A stretch of DNA of 64,000 bases from the NCBI RefSeq assembly GCF_020179605.1, contig NZ_JAINZO010000001.1, positions 124,001-188,000 of the forward strand. The letters run 5' to 3'. Under the pieces are notes generated by a model, which was not told where the DNA came from, did no database searches, and saw only the letters and a list, made by a program, of their open reading frames with translations. Position 1 is the stretch's first letter. The number at the start of each line of letters is the position of its first letter. Position numbers and translations under genes: made by a program. The DNA comes from Geomonas agri (GTDB taxonomy: Bacteria; Desulfobacterota; Desulfuromonadia; Geobacterales; Geobacteraceae). Below, piece after piece: positions 57,903 to 64,000 of this stretch.

Positions 57903-58475
57903 TCGTGTCTCCTGTTAAATAGTTTAAATGTGACTAAATTGAGTAAGCTGGTTTAGCAGTAAACATGCCAATGTAACGGTGTTCTGTAGGAAGAGTGTTT
58001 GTTGTCCATCCGAGCTAGGGATGTAGCGCATGGCAGTTGGGGGGCAAATGGGACTCTGGTTCAGCCTAAAGGCGGATTATTTTTCTATCTATTCCGTACC
58101 AGCTCAAAGTCTCAAAGGCAGCACCGGCAGGGTACACGTAAAGTTTTGCGAATTTTTTGTGTCGCAAAACCTTAGTTATTAAATGATTAAAACGTAATCG
58201 AATATTTTAATTAGTTGATATGTCGCTTGTTTTTGGTAACTAAAGCCCCCGGTGAAAAAACTGTGCTCTCCGCCACTTGACGGCATAACAATTTTTAATT
58301 GGAGAGTTTACCGATACGACTCCAACGGAGACGAGCTGGACGCCGTTGCGCGAACCCTTCTGCACCCCGCCTGAGTGCTTTTTCCTGTACTGCATTACGC
58401 CATTACACCATCGGCTCAAGCTCTGCCTGCACCCTGCCGATAAGACAGGCAATCTCAACCGCGCGGAGCCATCAC
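57903..58475. other. divergent regulatory region
   Basis: The 570 bases between the leftward giant gene and the NtrC-type regulator hold AT-rich promoter-like sequence (near 58180-58240). The first 350 bases have no coding signal. GGAGAGTTTACCGATACGAC near 58300 lies in the leader of the regulator. I see no riboswitch or confident operator here. Confidence 0.4.
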
Positions 58476-59861
58476 ATGCCTCACACCACCAACATACTTG
58501 CCGTCGATGACGAGCCCGTATTCCGCTTCCTGCTGGAGCGCCAACTGCGCGAGATCGGCTACAACGTACTGACCGCGGCCGACGGGCTACAGGCGCTGGA
58601 GGTCCTCGAGCAGCAGGCGGTCGACCTGGTGCTCTCGGACCTGATCATGCCCCGTTTGGACGGCCTGCAACTGATCGGTATGGTGCAGAAGCTCTATCCC
58701 GCGACGCCCGTCATCGTGATCACGGCGCACGGCAGCGTGGAGAGCGCCGTGGAGGCGATGCGGCGCGGTGCCTACGATTACCTGGAGAAGCCCTACAACC
58801 CGGACGACCTGCGCATCACCATCCGTCGTGCCCTGGATTACCAGCGCGTGGTGCAGGAGAACGAGCAGATCAAGGGGCTGTTGACCGAGCGCTACACCTT
58901 CCAGAGCGTCGTCACGGTGAACCCCGCCATGAAGCAGGTGCTGGAGCTGGCTTCTCGGGTCGCCGCGGCGCGGCAGACCACGGTGGCGATCTACGGCGAA
59001 AGCGGTTCGGGTAAGGAGGTGCTGGCGCGGGCGATCCACTTTGCCGGCAACGGGCTTCCTGCCGAGTTCGTTGCGGTCAACTGTGCCGCCATTCCCGAAC
59101 ACCTGATGGAGAGCGAGCTCTTCGGGCACGTGCGCGGCGCCTTCACCGGGGCCGACCGCGACCGTGAGGGGAAGTTCAGCCTGGCCAGGAAGGGGACCAT
59201 CCTTTTGGACGAGATCGGGGACATGCCGCTCTCCCTGCAGGCTAAGCTGTTGCGGGTGCTCCAAGAGCGGGTCTTCGAGAAGATCGGCAGTAACACCCCC
59301 ATTCCGGTCACCTGCCGCGTCATCGTCGCCACCAACCGCAGCTTGGCCGACCTGGTCGCGGCGGGGCGGTTCCGGGAGGACCTGTATCACCGGATCAACG
59401 TCTTCCCGCTGACCATCCCCCCTTTGTGCCAGAGAAAGGATGACATCCCGATCCTTTGTGGTCACATCCTGGAGCAGCTGCGCCAGCACCTGGGCAAGCC
59501 GCTGCCGGGGATCTCTCAGCAAGCCATGGACCTGATGCTGGAGTACCGCTGGCCGGGCAACGTTCGGGAGCTGCGCAACTGCCTGGAGCGGGCCGCCATC
59601 CTGACCGACAACGAGATGATCCGTCCCGTCCACCTGGGGCTTACCGGCGCCGCTCCGGAGGCGGTGCAGGAGGCAGGCGGAGATACGGGTGGCGCCGATG
59701 CGAGCCGCGTGAGCTATCATCTCACCCTTCCCGTCGAAGAGCTTTCTCTCGACGCATTGAACGAGCAGATCCTGGAAATCACCCTGGAGCGTTGCGGCGG
59801 CAACAAATCCAGGGCGTCTCAACTGCTTAAGGTTAACCGTAAGGCCTTTTACCGCAGCTGA
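58476..59861 (+). CDS. NtrC-family sigma-54-dependent response regulator
   Basis: ATG 58476 is chosen by the receiver start (MPHTTNILAVDDEPVFRFLL). The 461-residue product has the phospho-acceptor Asp55 (LVLSDLIMPRLDG), an AAA+ domain with Walker A GESGSGKE, the sigma-54 contact loop GAFTGAD and Walker B ILLDEIGDM. The C-terminal Fis-type helix-turn-helix (NKSRASQLLKVNRKAFYRS) is slightly short. The adjacent MCP gene has a sigma-54 promoter flanked by TGTCCC palindromes, which are plausible binding sites for this regulator. No kinase lies directly beside it, although the kinase at 62206 is close. Confidence 0.92.
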   Translation: MPHTTNILAVDDEPVFRFLLERQLREIGYNVLTAADGLQALEVLEQQAVDLVLSDLIMPRLDGLQLIGMVQKLYPATPVIVITAHGSVESAVEAMRRGAYDYLEKPYNPDDLRITIRRALDYQRVVQENEQIKGLLTERYTFQSVVTVNPAMKQVLELASRVAAARQTTVAIYGESGSGKEVLARAIHFAGNGLPAEFVAVNCAAIPEHLMESELFGHVRGAFTGADRDREGKFSLARKGTILLDEIGDMPLSLQAKLLRVLQERVFEKIGSNTPIPVTCRVIVATNRSLADLVAAGRFREDLYHRINVFPLTIPPLCQRKDDIPILCGHILEQLRQHLGKPLPGISQQAMDLMLEYRWPGNVRELRNCLERAAILTDNEMIRPVHLGLTGAAPEAVQEAGGDTGGADASRVSYHLTLPVEELSLDALNEQILEITLERCGGNKSRASQLLKVNRKAFYRS

Positions 59862-60219
59862 CCCCGCCTCGATTCGTCCTCCTGGCGCTGTTCCCTCTGT
59901 CTTTGGCTCTTCCGGAATTACTCAACTGCATCTTTATCCAGCAACCGTGCACGGCACAGGTGTTCCCCTTTGCGAATGCCGTCGTACAGCCGCGAACCGT
60001 GGAGTAGGGTGCCCACGAGGCGCTGTACGTGCACTTGGCCTCAGCTTGCGAAGGCTCACGCAGCAGATCCGAGACATGGATGTGCTGGCCATTAACCACT
60101 GCAGATGAACAAGAGTCCTCCCCTTTGCGAAAGGGGAGGACGCGGGGGCTCGTGCTGCGCTACGTGGACACAGATCCTCCCTTGATTTACCGGATGCATC
60201 TCTGCCGCGGGCAGGCGGA

Positions 60220-60366
60220 TGTCCCGCTCGCGCACACTCTGTCCCGCTGCGGGACAACCGGGATGTCCCGATTTTGTTCAACGTGCCGGAATAACGCCGG
60301 TTATGTTTTTGGCACCGGCTATGCTCATACAAGATCAAGGTGGTCCTAATTGTCCCGCATGGGACA
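60220..60366. promoter_or_regulatory. TGTCCC palindromes, enhancer-like sites
   Basis: TGTCCCGCTGCGGGACA (60240-60256) is a perfect 17-base palindrome. TGTCCCGCATGGGACA (60351-60366) repeats the arms with another centre, and half-sites TGTCCCG lie at 60220 and 60264. They flank the sigma-54 promoter at 60310, as binding sites for an NtrC-type activator often do. The rest of the 59862-60438 gap holds CTCCCCTTTGCGAAAGGGGA near 60118, an unrelated hairpin. Confidence 0.75.
60310..60325 (+). promoter_or_regulatory. sigma-54 promoter of the chemoreceptor gene
   Basis: TGGCACCGGCTATGCT matches the -24/-12 consensus (TGGCAC-N5-TTGCW) at all but one position. The GG and GC dinucleotides are ten bases apart, as required. 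It lies 114 bases before ATG 60439. Confidence 0.8.
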
Positions 60367-60438
60367 GGGCGACGGTACCGGCCACCAACCTCCCTCCGGG
60401 GGGGCTGCCGCCACTACTTCAGACACGGGAGACATGAC

Positions 60439-62070
60439 ATGAAAACGATCAGAGATCTTAAAGTAGGGGTCAAACTGGCAGCAGGGTTTGCCTGTGTGGC
60501 CATCATAGCTGCGGTTATCGGGTACATCGGCATCAGGGTCACCAACAACCTCAACAGGGAAGGCAAAAGAACCTATGAGACGGTGACAGTCCCCCTGAGC
60601 CAGCTGGCGAGCATGGCAGTGTCCTTCCAGCGGGTGAGGATCAATGTGCGAGACGCCCTGGAGACGACCGATACGGTCAAGCGCAAGGAGTACGTGGATA
60701 CCGCGGTAGCGCTGCGGAGGAAAATTTCCGAGCTGTCAGCTCAGTACGAGAAGACCATCGCTAGTGAGGAGGGGCGCAGGCTCTACAACGAGTTCACTGT
60801 GGCGCGTGCGGACTACCTCAAGTACGTGGACCAGATGTTCGAGCTCGATCGTGCAGGAAAGGGCAGCGAGGCTAAGGAGATTCTCCACGGCGTGGGCAAG
60901 GATGCCGCCCTTCGCCAGCAGAAACTGCTCGACCAGTTGATCCAGCTGAAGGAAACCCAGGGGCAGCACACCGCGCGCAAAAACGAAGAATCAGCCACCC
61001 AGGCCGCGAGGATGATAGCAACATTGCTTGCGCTTGGGCTCATCCTTGCGCTGGTGCTGGGCGTGGTCATCACGAAGCTGATCACCCGCCCGCTGGACAA
61101 GGCGGTGCAGGTGGCGAACCGGTTGGCCGAGGGGGATCTGACCGTCGAGGTGGTGGTCGATTCCAAGGACGAGACTGGCCAGCTTCAGCAGGCCATGGGG
61201 CACATGGTGCAGGGCCTGCGGGGCCTGGTGTCACAAACCGTGCAGATTTCCAGCAGCATCGCGTCCGCTTCGACCCAGTTGCAGGGTACCTCCGCCCAGA
61301 TTGCCACCGGCGCCGAGGAAGTCGCTTCCCAGACCGGAACCGTGGCCACCGGCAGCGAGGAGATGGCCGCTACCAGCGCGGACATCGCCCGCAATTGCGT
61401 CCTGGCCGCCGAGGCATCGCGCCAGTCCACCGAGTCCGCCAACCAGGGGGCCAAGGTGGTGCAGGAAACCATCGTCGGTATGGAAGAGATCGCCGGCCGC
61501 GTGCGCAGCACCTCGAAGACTGTTGAAGCGCTCGGGCATCGTTCCGAGGAGATCGGCGACATCGTCGGGACCATCGAGGATATCGCGGATCAGACCAACC
61601 TCTTGGCCTTGAACGCCGCCATCGAGGCGGCCCGGGCCGGCGAGCAGGGACGCGGCTTCGCGGTCGTGGCCGACGAGGTGCGGGCGCTGGCCGAGCGGAC
61701 CAGCAAGGCGACCAAGGAGATTGGCACCATGATCAAGGCGATCCAGGACGAGACCCGCGAGGCGGTGCGCGCCATGGACGAGGGGGTGCAGGAGGCCGAG
61801 AAGGGTGCCGCATCGTCGCAGCGCTCCGGCCAGGCACTGGCAGAAATCCTCAGGTGCATCAGCGAGGTGTCGCTGCAGGTGAGCCAGATCGCCACCGCCG
61901 CGGAAGAGCAGACCGCCACTACCACCGAGGTCACCTCGAACATCCAGCAGATCACCGACGTGGTGCAGCACACCGCGAACGGTGCCGAGGAAACCGCCAT
62001 GGCAGCTGCACAGCTGGCCCAGCAGGCAGACGAACTGCAGACGCTGGTCTCCCGCTTCAGGGTTGTTTAG
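60439..62070 (+). CDS. methyl-accepting chemotaxis protein
   Basis: ATG 60439 follows CGGGAGACATGAC. The 543-residue product has an N-terminal helix ([20 protein letters not shown]), a four-helix-bundle periplasmic ligand domain (residues 35-190), a second helix ([20 protein letters not shown]), a HAMP domain, and the signalling hairpin with [20 protein letters not shown] and [20 protein letters not shown] at the tip. It localises to the inner membrane and controls a CheA kinase. The gene is probably driven by sigma-54 with the upstream NtrC-type regulator. The ligand is unknown. Confidence 0.92.
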   Translation: MKTIRDLKVGVKLAAGFACVAIIAAVIGYIGIRVTNNLNREGKRTYETVTVPLSQLASMAVSFQRVRINVRDALETTDTVKRKEYVDTAVALRRKISELSAQYEKTIASEEGRRLYNEFTVARADYLKYVDQMFELDRAGKGSEAKEILHGVGKDAALRQQKLLDQLIQLKETQGQHTARKNEESATQAARMIATLLALGLILALVLGVVITKLITRPLDKAVQVANRLAEGDLTVEVVVDSKDETGQLQQAMGHMVQGLRGLVSQTVQISSSIASASTQLQGTSAQIATGAEEVASQTGTVATGSEEMAATSADIARNCVLAAEASRQSTESANQGAKVVQETIVGMEEIAGRVRSTSKTVEALGHRSEEIGDIVGTIEDIADQTNLLALNAAIEAARAGEQGRGFAVVADEVRALAERTSKATKEIGTMIKAIQDETREAVRAMDEGVQEAEKGAASSQRSGQALAEILRCISEVSLQVSQIATAAEEQTATTTEVTSNIQQITDVVQHTANGAEETAMAAAQLAQQADELQTLVSRFRVV

Positions 62071-62089
62071 TGCCCCAGCTGAAGGAAAA

Positions 62090-62131
62090 CCGGGAACCGC
62101 GACATTGCCCTCAAGGGCGGCGCGGTTCCCC
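62090..62131 (+). terminator. hairpin after the chemoreceptor gene
   Basis: GGGAACCGCG, an inner GCCCTCAAGGGC hairpin, and CGCGGTTCCC form a branched stem 20 bases past the stop. There is no T run, so termination is uncertain. Confidence 0.4.
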
Positions 62132-62205
62132 CCGAAATAAGAACTACGTCCCCCGGATCGGAGCGATGGCGACCGAGACAGGTTGAAACATACAGAGGTG
62201 GCGTC

Positions 62206-64000
62206 ATGAACGCGGAACGCAGCCTGAAAATAACCATAGTAAGTACGCTGGCGCTGGTGGTCCTGCAGGGGGGACTCACCTGCCTTTTCCTGGAAAAGCT
62301 GAGGGGAGGGGCTGCCGGCCTCGACCTGAGGCAATCGGCCCTGCTGCTCATCGCCGTCGCCTGCACCGTCTTCGGATGGTTCTTGGCCTGGCACTACATG
62401 GTCCGGCGCGATGATCCCGGTGTCGCTGAGAGCGGGCCGCACGCCTCACTGCTGCTGCAGTCGGTCGAGGAGGGGGTGGTTTCGGTGGATGGCACCGGGT
62501 ACGTCACCTTCGCCAACCAGGCCGCTCACGAACTGCTGGGGTACCGGGAGGGAGAATTGGTGGGGCGGGACCTGCGCGAGGTAATGCACCACGGCCAATC
62601 TCCCCACTGCAGTCATTGCGCCAAGGAGAGCTGCCTGCTGAACTCCGCCTTCGCCGGCGGCAGCCGGCAGCGTTCACGCAACGAACTGCTCTGGCGCAAG
62701 GACGGCAGCTCCTTCAGCGCCGACTTCAGTAGCAGCAAGCTGGCCGGTGGCAGGCGCCCCGGCGCAGTACTCACCTTCCGGGACGTCAGCGCACGGCGGG
62801 AGTTCGAGGACCGGTTGCGGCTGCAGGGTGCGGCGCTTGAGGCGGCGATGAACGGCATCATCATCGCCAACAGGCAGGAACGGATCATCTGGGTGAACCA
62901 GGCGCTATGCCGGATCCTGGGGCGCACCCCAGAGCAGTTGCTCGGCAAGGATCCGCGCTCGCTCTTCAGCACTGATGGCGACCCCGACGTCCTGGCAGGG
63001 CTTGTCGAGAGCCTGGAGGAGAGGCACCCCTGGCAGGGCGAACTGGCGGGGCGCCGCGGCGACGGGACCGTGCTGGAGCAGGAAGTAACGGTTACCCCGG
63101 TCCTGGACGAGGCCGGGGAGCCGACCGACTTCATCTGGATCATGCTGGATATCTCACAGCGCAAGGCCAGCGAGGCGGCGCTCCAGGAGAGCACCCGCAT
63201 GCAGGAAGAGGCCAACCGGCAACTGGTCAGGACGGTGCAGCGCGCCAACGAGTTGGCGGTCAAGTCCGCCCGCGCCTCCGCCGCCAAGAGCGAGTTCCTG
63301 GCCAACATGAGCCACGAGATCCGCAACCCCATGAACGCCATCGTCGGCGCGGGGCACCTGCTGCAGGGGACAGAACTCACGCCGCGGCAGAACGAATACC
63401 TGCAGACGCTGATGGTCTCGGCGGACCTCCTGTTGGGGATCATCAACGACGTGCTGGACTTTTCCAAGATCGAGGCGGGCAAACTCATGATCGATCGGAT
63501 CACTTTCTCGCTGCAGGACGTGGTGGCCGAACTGTTGGCGGTCTACGCGCCCAGGGCGCGTCAGCAGGGGGTCGACCTGCGCGTCGAACTGGACGCCCAG
63601 ATCCCGGAACTGCTGATCGGCGACCCGATGCGGCTTGCCCAGATCCTCAACAACCTCTTGAGCAACGCCCTCAAATTCACCCGCCACGGCAGCGTACAGC
63701 TCGCGGTGAAGCTGGCGCGCAAGGAGCCGGGCTCCGCCGAACTGATCTTTGCGGTACGCGACTCCGGCATAGGCATCCTGGCCGAGGACCAGGTCCAGCT
63801 GTTCCAGGCCTTCACCCAGCTGGACGGCTCGATCACCCGCAGCCACAGCGGGACCGGCCTGGGGCTCGCCATATGCAAGCGCCTAACCGCCATGATGAAG
63901 GGCGAGATCTGGTGCGAGAGCATACCGGGGCTCGGGAGCACCTTCTCGTTCTGGCTCCCCTTCTGCATCGCCTCCGCCGACAGCAAAGTGGAGCGGAAGA
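62206..64000 (+). CDS. membrane PAS histidine kinase, C-terminus off the right edge
   Basis: ATG 62206 follows GAGGTGGCGTC. The frame is open to base 64000 (598 codons). Two N-terminal helices (LALVVLQGGLTCLFLEKL and LLLIAVACTVFGWFL) are followed by a PAS with CSHCAKESC, a second PAS (GAALEAAMNGIIIANRQERI), HisKA with the phospho-acceptor His in SEFLANMSHEIRNPMNAIVG, and the HATPase motifs ILNNLLSNALKF, DSGIGI and SGTGLGLAICKRL. Receiver and Hpt domains commonly follow this kinase type beyond the ATPase domain, but the window ends there. It is an attractive partner for the NtrC regulator, which has no adjacent kinase; that pairing is inferred. Confidence 0.9.
   Translation, partial: MNAERSLKITIVSTLALVVLQGGLTCLFLEKLRGGAAGLDLRQSALLLIAVACTVFGWFLAWHYMVRRDDPGVAESGPHASLLLQSVEEGVVSVDGTGYVTFANQAAHELLGYREGELVGRDLREVMHHGQSPHCSHCAKESCLLNSAFAGGSRQRSRNELLWRKDGSSFSADFSSSKLAGGRRPGAVLTFRDVSARREFEDRLRLQGAALEAAMNGIIIANRQERIIWVNQALCRILGRTPEQLLGKDPRSLFSTDGDPDVLAGLVESLEERHPWQGELAGRRGDGTVLEQEVTVTPVLDEAGEPTDFIWIMLDISQRKASEAALQESTRMQEEANRQLVRTVQRANELAVKSARASAAKSEFLANMSHEIRNPMNAIVGAGHLLQGTELTPRQNEYLQTLMVSADLLLGIINDVLDFSKIEAGKLMIDRITFSLQDVVAELLAVYAPRARQQGVDLRVELDAQIPELLIGDPMRLAQILNNLLSNALKFTRHGSVQLAVKLARKEPGSAELIFAVRDSGIGILAEDQVQLFQAFTQLDGSITRSHSGTGLGLAICKRLTAMMKGEIWCESIPGLGSTFSFWLPFCIASADSKVERK

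Overview
The window looks like a chromosome segment of a Geobacter-type member of the Desulfuromonadia. The basis is a tungsten-type aldehyde:ferredoxin oxidoreductase operon, a GEMM-class riboswitch, sigma-54/NtrC control of a chemoreceptor, FlgO-like lipoproteins and a quinol-type nitric oxide reductase. This taxonomic call is inferred from gene content and style; no marker gene is present. The window divides near 35.6 kb: a mosaic accessory region lies to the left and an ordinary, more GC-rich chromosomal region to the right.

Accessory region, 1 to about 35.6 kb. It opens with integron gene cassettes read leftwards: a HEPN-like fragment, an unknown protein and a frameshifted PH-domain membrane protein, with two attC sites. 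Next come two small genes, a PLD-family nuclease, a Type III-like restriction-modification operon, small plasmid-type genes and a serine resolvase. From 12.2 to 21.1 kb lies a second integron. Its integrase (leftward) has lost the catalytic half through a deletion that joined it to an IS1595-family transposase remnant. A rightward array of about eight cassettes follows, closed by eight attC sites. The cassettes encode a TIR/deoxyribosyltransferase-like protein, two different uracil-DNA-glycosylase-fold proteins, an HNH protein, a lipoprotein, a TPR-YbjQ protein and several small membrane proteins. From 21 to 34 kb there are broken LigD-type ligase pieces pointing in opposite directions, about 2 kb of GC-rich degenerate repeats, iteron-like repeats, an HD-domain protein, an IHF/HU-type protein, a sigma-like HTH protein and a primase-like replication protein. 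This part looks like the replication and maintenance module of a plasmid or integrative element. A two-gene unit of unknown function (34.3 to 35.5 kb; PUA/EVE-like front end plus membrane partner) closes the region.

Chromosomal region, 35.9 to 64 kb. In order: a quinol-type NO reductase; an Ada-AlkA and Ogt alkylation-repair pair; a leftward MshEN-REC response regulator behind a GEMM-I riboswitch with an overlapping terminator; a three-lipoprotein FlgO-like operon; a membrane PAS sensor; a Gly/Met-rich repeat protein; and an AorABC operon with its own MoaD-like and E1-like genes. Downstream of that operon is a decayed duplicate of the riboswitch plus the start of its regulator gene. A 2283-residue secreted protein follows (Kelch-like front, about 24 copies of a 76-residue repeat). 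The window ends with an NtrC-family regulator, a chemoreceptor gene with a good sigma-54 promoter and TGTCCC/GGGACA palindromes, and a hybrid-type PAS histidine kinase cut by the right edge.

The most unusual material is the oppositely oriented pair of cassette arrays with a dead integrase, the non-coding repeat block at 23.1 to 25.25 kb, a motif (GATTTTGTCTTCTAGGGG) that recurs just past the 3' ends of leftward genes, the decayed riboswitch copy, and the uncharacterised cassette and two-gene proteins.
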